Of a stretch of DNA of 12,853 bases, positions 1 through 6,800 are shown piece by piece. Made by a program: the position numbers and the translations under genes. The stretch spans positions 1-12,853 of the forward strand of contig APFI01000250.1 of assembly GCA_000403945.1 (NCBI GenBank), given 5' to 3'. This DNA is from Desulfovibrio sp. Dsv1 (GTDB lineage Bacteria; Desulfobacterota; Desulfovibrionia; Desulfovibrionales; Desulfovibrionaceae). How positions within the stretch are numbered: the first letter of the stretch is position 1; each line of letters opens with the position of its first letter. Under the pieces are notes generated by a model. It worked only from the letters and a program-made list of their open reading frames with translations, was not told the origin of the DNA and made no database searches.

Positions 1-60
1 AAAAATTCCAGTTAAGGTGCGCCTTATATCCCCGCCCTGAAGGGCGAGGCTTTACGGCGC
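1..60 (+). mobile_element. Possible end of an IS200/IS605-type element
   Basis: The first 60 bases hold two small palindromes: TAAGG-TGCG-CCTTA at 12-25 and GCCCT-GA-AGGGC at 34-45, followed by GGCTTTACGGCGC. From memory, a short GC hairpin followed by a TTTACGGCGC-like tail resembles the right end that follows tnpB genes in IS200/IS605 elements. No tnpA or tnpB coding sequence is inside the window, so this would be only the terminal part. The hairpin lacks a clear T-run and is not a good terminator. Alternative: an ordinary intergenic hairpin at the edge of the phage module. Confidence 0.35.
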
Positions 61-326
61 GTCGGGTAAAGACGGTAAAAGCGTTTTTTTATCTTGTGGT
101 CATCACTCCGATGGTGACACTCTTAATGTTTTTGATGCTATGCAAGTGTTTTGAGCAGGGCTTTTATGGATTTTTGGATTATTTTGTTGACGAATGGCAC
201 GAAGAGGATATCCCACGGCACATACGGCATTATGTCCATTTGTTTTGCCGGATAATACGGGAGTGAGCAAGGGCGGCATAGACCTTCGGGGATAGTAGGC
301 TCCGCAACAGCCGGAGGAGGCGCATT
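61..326. other. AT-richer gap without a convincing gene
   Basis: This stretch is clearly richer in A+T than the phage genes to the right. One short open frame, 111-266 on the plus strand (51 codons from the ATG at 111, with another ATG at 126), has a hydrophobic start and a charged, aromatic-rich end. It has no recognisable Shine-Dalgarno sequence and no family I know, so I do not call it a gene. A good ribosome binding site, GGAGGAGG, occurs only at the end of the gap and belongs to the next gene. No terminase gene, which usually precedes the portal in this phage type, is present here. Confidence 0.4.
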
Positions 327-605
327 ATGCTGACTGAATCAGAAAAGCACTGGCTCGCATCGCGCGGCAAGAATCCCTACTGCAAGCATTGCTCTTGGGA
401 TGACAGATATTGCCTTTTCAACCGTTCATGCCCCCTGACTGTTGTCGACTACAGGGACGCCGCAGAATTCGAGGCTCGTGTGGGCATTCGTGCATCACTA
501 TATGGCTTTATGATGTCAAGGCATCCAGAATGGACAACATGGGGGGTACTCAAATTCGCCCGCCTTGCCGTCGAGGAGAGCATGGATTCAAATTTGTCCG
601 CATAG
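327..605 (+). CDS. Small Cys-rich hypothetical protein
   Basis: A 92-residue protein, start chosen because GGAGGAGG lies about 6-8 bases upstream of the ATG. The N-terminal third has four cysteines, C19-x2-C22-x6-C29-x5-C35, spaced like a small metal-binding knuckle; the remainder is predicted helical with several aromatic residues (WTTW, FARLAVEE). I do not recognise the family. It is the last gene before the portal, a position occupied by small unknown genes in Mu-like phages. Its 3' end overlaps the duplicated 74-base leader element, and the hairpin beginning at 628 could terminate its transcript. Codon use is less GC-biased than in the structural genes, which would fit an accessory origin. 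Confidence 0.6.
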   Translation: MLTESEKHWLASRGKNPYCKHCSWDDRYCLFNRSCPLTVVDYRDAAEFEARVGIRASLYGFMMSRHPEWTTWGVLKFARLAVEESMDSNLSA

Positions 606-670
606 TCCGCGTCCTGTACGGGCATTGCCTCCGCTTCCCTGCCATAGTGCCGGGAAGCGGAGGTTTTTTT
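597..670 (+). promoter_or_regulatory. Leader element copy 1: terminator-like hairpin holding the portal RBS
   Basis: A 12-bp perfect stem, CCTCCGCTTCCC (628-639) with GGGAAGCGGAGG (652-663), is followed directly by seven T (664-670) and then the ATG of the portal gene at 671. This is a textbook intrinsic-terminator shape, yet GGAGG at 659-663 is also the only Shine-Dalgarno sequence for the portal, spaced 7 bases from its ATG. The folded form would end transcription or hide the ribosome site. Bases 597-670 align almost end to end with 5332-5406 ahead of the protease gene, including the loop motif CA-AGTGC and the upstream CGCG-CC-T-CGGGCA block. Confidence 0.8.
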
Positions 671-2230
671 ATGGCAGACGGGCTTTTCCTGCCGGACGGC
701 ACATTCCAGCCCTTCAACGGGGCGGAGCTTTCAACGGAACTCGCCACGCGCGAAAACGCGGGCGTCATGTGGGCGGAACTGGAGGGCTGGCTGAACGTCC
801 TGCCGGACCCGGACCCCGTGCTGCGCAAGCGCGGGGACGACGCCGCCGTGCTGGCGGACCTTTCCGCCGACGACCAAGTGACCACGGCCATGCTCTCGCG
901 CAAGAACCGCGTGCTGAACTGCCCGCACTTCGCCCTGCGGGCCGGTGCGCCGGACGGCGAAGACCCCACGCCGGAGGCCGAGAACCTGTACCGGCGCTTC
1001 GCGCAGGACTTGGAACGCGCCAACCTGCGCAGCATCCTTTCCGCCATGCTGGACGCCCCGTTCCACGGCCTTGTGCCGCTGGAGCTGATATGGCGTCGCG
1101 CGGGCGACTGGTGGCACCTCATAGATGTCGTGGCCAAGCCGTTCCGCTGGTTCCGCTTCGACCAGAACAACAATCCCGTCTTTGTGGGGGCATACGGGGC
1201 CACGACCTATGAAACCGTCGCCCTCCCGCCCGGCAAGTTCGTATTCGTGACGCACTACGCCACCTATGACAACCCCTACGGAATGCGCCTGCTTTCCCGC
1301 TGCCTGTGGCCCGTGGCCTTCAAGCGGGGCGGGCTGACCTTCTACGCCCGTTTCGTGGAGCGCCACGGCCTGCCGTGGACCGTGGGCGAGGCCCCGGCGA
1401 AGGCAACGGCAACGGAAAAGCAGGACATGGCCCGCGCCCTCGCCCGCATGGTGCAGGACGCCGTTTCCGTCATCCCGCAGGGGGCCAAGGTGCAGCTCGT
1501 GAGCGCCGGGCAGACGCAGGGGGCGCTGCATGAGGAATTCCTTGCCCGGCAGGACAAGGCCATCAGCAAGGTGCTCATGGGCCAGACCCTCACCGTGGAG
1601 ACCGAGGGCAAGAACAGCCTCGCGGCCACGGCGGCGCACAAGGACGTGGCCGACGACCTTGCCGACGCCGACAAGGCTATGGTGGTCGACGGCTGGAACG
1701 AAATCGCGTGGCTGTACGCGCAGGTCAACGCCGCGCCGGGCGTCATGGCCCCCATCGCCTCCTATGAGGAGCCGGAAGACCTCAACGCGCAGGCCGATCT
1801 GGACAAGAAGCTGACGCAGATCGGCGTGGCCTTCACGGCGGAGCATATCAAGGACGTGTACGGCCTCAAGGAAACGGAATTCACGATGGGCGACCCCGCG
1901 CCGGACGACGGCCCGGAGGCGGCAGGCGCTGAGTTTGCGGCACCGGCTGCAAAGAAGGCCACGCTGGCCGAAAAGGCGCAGGACCGTCTTGAGACGGCCA
2001 TCGCCGCCATGCTGCCCAAGGCGCTCAAGGCCAGCGGCGAATTTGTCACGCAACTTGAGAACCGCATCCGCAAGGCCGGGAGCTTCGAGGAACTGGAGTC
2101 GGCGCTGGTCGACCTGCTGGCCCCGGCCATGACGCCGGACGCGCTGGAGAGCTTCATGGCCCGCGCCATGACGGCGGCGGCTGGGCATGGCGCGGCTGCC
2201 GTCAGCGCCGAGGTGGAGGCCGATGCCTAA
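671..2230 (+). CDS. Phage portal protein, Mu gp29-like (DUF935)
   Basis: A 519-residue protein that matches the Mu gp29 / DUF935 portal family in length (Mu gp29 is about 510) and content. The portal forms the dodecameric ring at the head vertex through which DNA is packaged and the tail is attached. Visible hallmarks are a helical N-terminal region, the stretch around residues 120-230 rich in Trp/Phe/Arg (WHLIDVVAKPFRWFRF), and the segment near residues 310-340 ending in TAAHKDVADDLADADK, typical of this family. The C-terminal 100 residues are Ala/Glu-rich and probably helical. The open frame extends further upstream to 410, but the ATG at 671 has the GGAGG at 659-663 and fits the family start. 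It overlaps the next gene by 8 bases, so translation is probably coupled. Confidence 0.9.
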   Translation: MADGLFLPDGTFQPFNGAELSTELATRENAGVMWAELEGWLNVLPDPDPVLRKRGDDAAVLADLSADDQVTTAMLSRKNRVLNCPHFALRAGAPDGEDPTPEAENLYRRFAQDLERANLRSILSAMLDAPFHGLVPLELIWRRAGDWWHLIDVVAKPFRWFRFDQNNNPVFVGAYGATTYETVALPPGKFVFVTHYATYDNPYGMRLLSRCLWPVAFKRGGLTFYARFVERHGLPWTVGEAPAKATATEKQDMARALARMVQDAVSVIPQGAKVQLVSAGQTQGALHEEFLARQDKAISKVLMGQTLTVETEGKNSLAATAAHKDVADDLADADKAMVVDGWNEIAWLYAQVNAAPGVMAPIASYEEPEDLNAQADLDKKLTQIGVAFTAEHIKDVYGLKETEFTMGDPAPDDGPEAAGAEFAAPAAKKATLAEKAQDRLETAIAAMLPKALKASGEFVTQLENRIRKAGSFEELESALVDLLAPAMTPDALESFMARAMTAAAGHGAAAVSAEVEADA

Positions 2231-4151
2231 AAAGCCCGCCGCCATTGAACTGCCGCCGTGGGAGGTCATCGCCGCCCCCGTGCCGCCTGACGCCGCCATT
2301 GAGTTCTGGAAGCAGCGGGCCAAGCTGACGGACGCGGAGGCCAAGGCTCTGGGGGAGCAGGCCATGCACCGGGCGTTCCACGTCACGGGGCTGGCGAAGC
2401 ACGACCTCGTGCAGATGGTGAGCGACGGCATCCAGAAGGCGCTGGAAAACGGCGAGACTCTGCCGGAGTTCAAGACGCGCATCATGGCCGCCATCGAAGC
2501 CCAGGGCTGGCACGACCACCGCGTGGAAAACATCTTCCGCACCAACATGCAGACGGCCTACATGGCGGGCCGCTACAAGAAGATGCAGGCCGTCAAGGCT
2601 TCGCGTCCCTACTGGCAGTACATCGCGGTCATGGACAAGCGCGTGCGGCCAAGCCACGCCATCCTGCACGAGAAGGTCTACCCGGCTGACCACGAGTTCT
2701 GGACGAGCAACTACCCGCCGAACGGCTTTCGCTGCCGCTGCACGGTGCGCACGCTCTCCGAGCGGCAGGTGAAGGCGCAGGGGCTGACCGTGGAAAAGGA
2801 GATGCCCAAGGACGGGGTGTGGACGGACCCGAAGACGGGCATGGAGTATTTCGTCAATTTCCCCGGCGCGGACAAGGGATTCAGGAACAACCCCGGCAAG
2901 GAATGGGCGGACGCCGGGCTGGATCTCAAGAAGCACGGCTTGGCCACGGCCCCGCCCCTGCCGAAAAAGGAGCCGCTCACCCAGAAGAAGCTGGAGGCGG
3001 ACATTTCCGCCGTCGAGACGCTCATCAAGGCCGCGCAGGACAAGCAGGCCGTGGCCGAACTGGAGGCGAAGAAGGCGGAACTGCAGGAGGTCCTGCAGAA
3101 GAAGAAGGTCTCGGTGGAAAAGAAGAAGCTGTCCGCGCAGGCCAAGAAGGTCGACGCGCAGATAAAGGCGTTCCCCGTAAAGACGTACTCCGGCATCTGG
3201 CTGGAAGACGTGACCACGGCGGACTGGAGCGCCAAGGCCGGGGCGATCCCGCACAAGAAGGCGTATTTTGAGGAGAAGCTGAAGGCCGGGGGCCTGACGC
3301 CGGAAGAGGCGGCGAAATTCGAGGGCTACCTCAACGACCTTGCCGAATTCGACGCCACGGGCAAGGCGCTGGACGACCTTCTGAAGAAGCAAAAAAATAT
3401 TCAAAATTCCTTGTCGCTTTTGAAAAACGGTGGTAAGGATAGTCTTAACCCCTATTCCAAGGCCCGCAAGGATGCGGCGCTTTGGGCGCAGACGCCGCAG
3501 GAGGCGGACGCGGTGATGCGGGAGCGCACCGGCGAAATCTGGAGCAAGGCCAGCAAGGCGGAGAAGGACGCCCTGTACGCCTACACGCAGGGGGCAGGCG
3601 GCTTCAACCGCCCCCTGCGCGGCTACGAGGGGCGGTGGGACAACTTCAAGGGCGTGGGCAAGGTCGACCTGAACTACGAGGGCCGGGGAGAGGCCATCCG
3701 CCACATGACCGACGTCATCAACCGTTCGACCTATGACCGCGACATCTGGCTGCAGCGCGGCGTCGAAACCGTAGCGGGCGCGGCGGCGTTTCTTAAACTG
3801 CCGGAGGAGGCGCTTCGGAACTGGTCGCTGGCAGAATTGAAGGAGGCTCTGGAGGGGAAAGACAAGGATGATCCCGCCTTCTTCTCCTGCGGCAGCGCCA
3901 AGGGGCAGGGCTTCAGGGGCTTCATCTTTCGCATCTACTGCCCCAAAGGGACCAAGATGATATATGCCGAGCCGTTCAGCCATTTCGGTAACGGCGATAA
4001 ACGGAAATGGAACGGAAAAAGTACGCAGGATTATTTCAGTTACGAGGATGAGACAATCATCCAGCGCGGGACGAAATTCAGGGTGCTCAAGGTGGAAAAG
4101 ACGGCGGGCGGCAAACTGACGTTTGAACTTGAAGTCGTCGAGCAGATATGA
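2223..4151 (+). CDS. Mu F-like minor head protein fused to an ADP-ribosyltransferase domain
   Basis: A 642-residue two-part protein; the ATG at 2223 follows GAGGTGGAGG and overlaps the portal stop (an upstream in-frame ATG at 2187 is less likely). Residues about 30-200 are a Phage_Mu_F domain: RTNMQTAYMAGRY from 106, then YIAVMDKRVRPSH and PPNGFRCRCTV (Cys171, Cys173). Residues about 250-320 are Lys/Glu/Ala-rich coiled coil. Residues about 410-642 resemble an ADP-ribosyltransferase of the R-S-E class: Arg512 in IWLQRG, Ser555 and Ser558 in FFSCGS (SCGS where STS is usual), PKGTKMIYAEPFS, and the ExE loop Glu608-Asp609-Glu610 before TIIQRGTKFRV. In this class ExE is associated with arginine targets. 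MuF proteins with C-terminal toxin domains are a known polymorphic toxin type; injected head ARTs are known from T4 (Alt). Target unknown. Confidence 0.88.
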   Translation: MPKKPAAIELPPWEVIAAPVPPDAAIEFWKQRAKLTDAEAKALGEQAMHRAFHVTGLAKHDLVQMVSDGIQKALENGETLPEFKTRIMAAIEAQGWHDHRVENIFRTNMQTAYMAGRYKKMQAVKASRPYWQYIAVMDKRVRPSHAILHEKVYPADHEFWTSNYPPNGFRCRCTVRTLSERQVKAQGLTVEKEMPKDGVWTDPKTGMEYFVNFPGADKGFRNNPGKEWADAGLDLKKHGLATAPPLPKKEPLTQKKLEADISAVETLIKAAQDKQAVAELEAKKAELQEVLQKKKVSVEKKKLSAQAKKVDAQIKAFPVKTYSGIWLEDVTTADWSAKAGAIPHKKAYFEEKLKAGGLTPEEAAKFEGYLNDLAEFDATGKALDDLLKKQKNIQNSLSLLKNGGKDSLNPYSKARKDAALWAQTPQEADAVMRERTGEIWSKASKAEKDALYAYTQGAGGFNRPLRGYEGRWDNFKGVGKVDLNYEGRGEAIRHMTDVINRSTYDRDIWLQRGVETVAGAAAFLKLPEEALRNWSLAELKEALEGKDKDDPAFFSCGSAKGQGFRGFIFRIYCPKGTKMIYAEPFSHFGNGDKRKWNGKSTQDYFSYEDETIIQRGTKFRVLKVEKTAGGKLTFELEVVEQI

Positions 4152-4165
4152 GGCGGGGAACAGAC

Positions 4166-5326
4166 ATGAGCGGCAAGCGTCCAAGATGGGAAAGCGAGAT
4201 GTGGAGCACGCAGGGGCCGAATGCGGTGGCCTGCGAAACGTGCCTGTTCCGTGCTTGCAAGATAGATGACGATCAGCTTGACAGGGCGGATACCGGGTGC
4301 TGCGAGATTTTTGAATATCCAGAAAGCAAGCCCAATGACGTTTACTTCGACGGTGCGCCCTGCGAGTTCTACGAAAAGGCGGACGACAAGCCCCTTTCGC
4401 TGGTTCTGGGCGTGGCCGTGGGCGACGCGCTGGGCGTGCCCGTGGAATTCCAGCGCCGGGGGACGTTCCGCGTCACCGGCATGCAGGGCTTCGGCACGCA
4501 CAACCAGCCTCCGGGAACGTGGTCGGACGACACCTCGCTCACGCTGGCCTTGGCGGATGGCTTGCTTACGGATTCCCTCAATCTTGAGGGCATCGCACGC
4601 CGCTTTGCCGAATGGCATGACGAAGCCGCGTACACGCCGCACGGCAAGGTCTTTGACGTGGGCGGCACCACGGCGCGTGCCATTGAGCGGCTCAAGAAGG
4701 GCGTGCCCCCGGAGCGTGCCGGGGGCGCGGGCGAACGCGACAACGGCAACGGCAGCCTGATGCGGATCGCGCCGCTGACGTTCTACATGAGCGGGATGCG
4801 GAAAGCGGAGGAACGCTTCCGCATCGTCAAGGATGTCTCCTCCATCACGCATGCCCATGAATGGTCCGTGGCCGCCTGCTACATCTATGTCGAAATGCTG
4901 AACTACGTGCGCATGGGCCGCGCCAAGGACGCCGCCTATGAGGAAATGCGGGGGGATTTCCGGCGCGGCGTGCCCTTCATCAGCAAGGAAACGCTGCAGA
5001 AGTTCGACCGAATCCTCAAGGGCGACATCCGCGCCTTGCCGGAGAGCGCGATCCGAAGCGGCGGCTTTGTCATTGACACTCTGGAGGCGGCCCTCTGGTG
5101 CTTCCTGAATACGAACACCTACCGGGACGCCGTGCTGCGGGCGGTCAACCTTGGGGACGACACGGACACCACGGGCGCGGTGACGGGCGCTCTCGCCGGG
5201 CTGGCCTACGGGCTGGACGGCATTCCCAAGGAATGGCGGGAGCAGCTGGCGGCCTATGAGGAAGTGCGCCGCATCGCCGTCAGTATGCCCCGCTGGGATC
5301 TGTTCCGGCCCGTCACCTTGAGCTAA
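4166..5326 (+). CDS. ADP-ribosylglycohydrolase (DraG/ARH type) with Cys-rich N-terminal domain
   Basis: A 386-residue protein. The family removes ADP-ribose from modified proteins, classically from arginine (DraG, ARH1). Metal-site motifs are intact: GDALG with Asp87, the SDDT box at Ser120-Asp121-Asp122-Thr123, and GDDTDTTG with Asp331, Asp332, Asp334 and Thr335; NGNGSLMRIAPL and WCFL-N are also family-typical. The first 75 residues are an added domain with Cys23, Cys26, Cys31, Cys45, Cys46, Cys66 and a KPNDVYFDG segment, likely a metal-binding module. An ATG at 4148 overlaps the MuF-ART stop codon but has no good ribosome site; GGGGA before 4166 favours the start given. It directly follows the ART gene in the same transcription unit, pointing to an eraser or immunity role. 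Confidence 0.88.
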   Translation: MSGKRPRWESEMWSTQGPNAVACETCLFRACKIDDDQLDRADTGCCEIFEYPESKPNDVYFDGAPCEFYEKADDKPLSLVLGVAVGDALGVPVEFQRRGTFRVTGMQGFGTHNQPPGTWSDDTSLTLALADGLLTDSLNLEGIARRFAEWHDEAAYTPHGKVFDVGGTTARAIERLKKGVPPERAGGAGERDNGNGSLMRIAPLTFYMSGMRKAEERFRIVKDVSSITHAHEWSVAACYIYVEMLNYVRMGRAKDAAYEEMRGDFRRGVPFISKETLQKFDRILKGDIRALPESAIRSGGFVIDTLEAALWCFLNTNTYRDAVLRAVNLGDDTDTTGAVTGALAGLAYGLDGIPKEWREQLAAYEEVRRIAVSMPRWDLFRPVTLS

Positions 5327-5331
5327 AATAC

Positions 5332-5406
5332 TTCGCACCGTTCGCGCCCTTTCCGGGCAAAGCCTCCGTTTTCCTGTCACAGTGCAGGGGAACGGAGGCT
5401 TTTTTC
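5332..5406 (+). promoter_or_regulatory. Leader element copy 2: terminator-like hairpin holding the protease RBS
   Basis: AAAGCCTCCGTT pairs with AACGGAGGCTTT, and the stem continues inward through two possible G-U pairs into CCTG/CAGG, leaving an 8-base loop (about 77-84 of the 5300s). The right arm runs into a T-tract and one C, then the ATG at 5407. GGAGG at 5394-5398, inside the stem, is the ribosome site of the protease gene at 8-base spacing. The element is a diverged copy of 597-670: stem bases differ but pairing is kept (GCTTCCC/GGGAAGC versus GTTTTCC/GGGGAAC), which argues that the hairpin is selected. It can also serve as terminator for the glycohydrolase gene. Confidence 0.78.
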
Positions 5407-6375
5407 ATGCCTGACAAATGGATTGAGATCGCCCGGACGGGCACCTTCACGGACAGCGCGGGGCGGGAGCAGACCTTCACCCCGGCTGATCTGGACGCCA
5501 TAGCCCGCGCCTACGACCCGAAAAGGCGGGACGCGCCGCTGGTCTTCGGCCATCCGAAAGGCGACGCGGCCCCGGCCTTCGGCTGGGCGGCCCGGCTCAA
5601 GGCGGAGGGGGGAAAATTGTTCGCACAGTTCGCGCACGTTCCAAGCACGGTGCGGGAACTGGTGGCAAAAGGGCATTACCGCCATGTGTCCATGTCCCTG
5701 ATGCCGGACCGCGTGACCCTGCGGCATGTCGCGCTGCTGGGCGCGGCGCAGCCGGCCATCGACGGGCTTGAGGCGGTGGAGTTTTGCGGTTTTGCGCCTC
5801 CCGCGTCGGATGAGGCCATCACCGTGGATTTTTCCAACAGCACTCAAAACGGAGGAACACCCATGACACTGGAAGAGGCACAGCGCCGGATAGGCGAACT
5901 GGAAACGGAGCTTCGGCAGGCCAGGGCGGAGAACGCCACGCTGAAAAAGAAGGGCGAGGATGCCGAGAAAGGCAGGGCCGAGGCGGAAAAGGCCAGGGGC
6001 GACGCCGAGAAGGGCAAGGCCGAGGCCGAGAAGAAGGCTGCGGACACCGCCGCCGAGTTTTCCGCTTACAGAGGCAAGGTGGAGGGCGAACGGCGCGAGG
6101 CCCGCGTGGCCGCGCTGGTCGCTGCCGGGAAGCTGACGCCCGCCGAAAAGGCGGGCGTGCTGGACTTCGCCTCCAAGCTGGCGGCGCAGGGCGGCACGGT
6201 GGATTTCGCCGCGCCGGACGGCAGGACCGAGGCCGTGAGCCTTGAGGAACGCTACTTGCGCGAGCTGGAGGCCCGCCCCGTTGACGGGCGCTTCGCGGAC
6301 TTTGCCGCGCCCCCGGCGCACGCCGCCGATTCCGCGCCGGTCTGGAACCCCGATGAAATGGTCAAGAAAATGTAG
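5407..6375 (+). CDS. Mu I-like prohead protease (with fused scaffold region)
   Basis: A 322-residue protein of the Mu gpI protease family (Mu-like prohead protease), which cuts scaffold and head proteins during capsid maturation. The N-terminal half carries the family signatures VFGHPKGDAAPAFGWAARL (His49) and GHYRHVSMSLMP (Ser95, Ser97), the latter close to the presumed active site. The C-terminal half (from residue 153) is a highly charged coiled coil with KAEAEK-type repeats, then a globular tail ending in VWNPDEMVKKM: this is the scaffold part. Start is fixed by the GGAGG in the preceding hairpin. As in Mu, the scaffold is expected to be made separately from an internal in-frame start. 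Confidence 0.88.
   Translation: MPDKWIEIARTGTFTDSAGREQTFTPADLDAIARAYDPKRRDAPLVFGHPKGDAAPAFGWAARLKAEGGKLFAQFAHVPSTVRELVAKGHYRHVSMSLMPDRVTLRHVALLGAAQPAIDGLEAVEFCGFAPPASDEAITVDFSNSTQNGGTPMTLEEAQRRIGELETELRQARAENATLKKKGEDAEKGRAEAEKARGDAEKGKAEAEKKAADTAAEFSAYRGKVEGERREARVAALVAAGKLTPAEKAGVLDFASKLAAQGGTVDFAAPDGRTEAVSLEERYLRELEARPVDGRFADFAAPPAHAADSAPVWNPDEMVKKM
5863..6375 (+). CDS. Nested in-frame scaffold protein (Mu gpZ-like)
   Basis: An internal ATG at 5863 lies in the same frame as the protease gene and is preceded by GGAGG with a 7-base spacer, as good a ribosome site as any in the window. It would give a 170-residue protein equal to the C-terminal half of the protease: coiled coil at about residues 5-65 (Glu/Lys/Ala-rich with repeated KGKAEAEK-like units), then a compact region with LVAAGKLTPAEKAGVLDF and an acidic/aromatic C-terminus. 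In Mu the scaffold gpZ is produced in exactly this way from inside gene I; the function here is by that analogy. The ribosome site is seen directly; expression is inferred. Confidence 0.75.
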   Translation: MTLEEAQRRIGELETELRQARAENATLKKKGEDAEKGRAEAEKARGDAEKGKAEAEKKAADTAAEFSAYRGKVEGERREARVAALVAAGKLTPAEKAGVLDFASKLAAQGGTVDFAAPDGRTEAVSLEERYLRELEARPVDGRFADFAAPPAHAADSAPVWNPDEMVKKM

Positions 6376-6386
6376 GAGCAGGCATC

Positions 6387-6773
6387 ATGAATGAAGGCTA
6401 TCTCGGAAAATTCGAGTTCAAGGGCGAACGTGCGGCCACGGATGACCACCCGGCCATCCTCAACTACCTGCCGCTGGACGCATCGGTTACGACCAAGGTG
6501 GAGGTGGGCACGCTGCTCAAGGCAGTGGAAGTGAAGGAAGGCGGCGTCGTGAAGGATGTGGCCTACGCCCCGCTGCTGTCCACGGATGCGGATGCCGCCC
6601 CGGTGGCGGTGGCCGATCTGCCCTGCGACCCCACGGGCGAAAAGCCCGAAACCAGCGTTTGCGCCGTGGTCCACGGCACGGTCAAGACGCGGCTCCTGCG
6701 CACCGGCGACGATGAAGCGCCCAGCGCCGTGCAGCTTGCGGCTCTGGCCCGGTCCGGCGTGTTCCCCGCCTAA
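6387..6773 (+). CDS. Head decoration protein (lambda gpD-like)
   Basis: A 128-residue protein of the head-decoration (HDPD) type, a small beta-rich trimer that caps and stabilises the expanded capsid. The pattern of a short N-terminus, a YLPLDASVTTKVEVGTLL segment and ATG-like decorations with repeated VAVADLP / VVHGTVKTRLL strands, and length close to lambda gpD (about 110), fit the family. It starts 11 bases after the protease stop with AGGAG about 9 bases upstream of the ATG, and directly precedes the major capsid gene, the standard D-E order. No cysteine cluster or signal peptide. Assignment rests on position as much as on sequence. Confidence 0.75.
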   Translation: MNEGYLGKFEFKGERAATDDHPAILNYLPLDASVTTKVEVGTLLKAVEVKEGGVVKDVAYAPLLSTDADAAPVAVADLPCDPTGEKPETSVCAVVHGTVKTRLLRTGDDEAPSAVQLAALARSGVFPA

Positions 6774-6800
6774 CAACCATCAGAAAGAGAGGAAAACAGA

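Noticed and set aside
111..266. Small hydrophobic open frame in the left gap
   Set aside because: No ribosome site, no recognisable family, AT-rich non-phage surroundings; only 51 codons.
410..670. Extended N-terminus of the portal from the ATG at 410
   Set aside because: The extra 87 residues overlap the 92-aa gene and the terminator hairpin in another frame and are absent from portal proteins; the start at 671 has the proper ribosome site.
731..2548. Long minus-strand open frames opposite the portal and MuF genes (also 2202-4184, 6780-7814, 8239-10014, 9860-11560)
   Set aside because: They are Arg/His/Val-rich mirror frames typical of GC-rich DNA, lack ribosome sites and family features, and lie fully over convincing plus-strand genes.
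5940..6050. Repetitive GAAGGCCGAGGCC-type DNA as a tandem repeat or CRISPR
   Set aside because: It is the codon pattern of a Lys/Ala/Glu coiled coil in the scaffold; units are irregular and there are no spacers.
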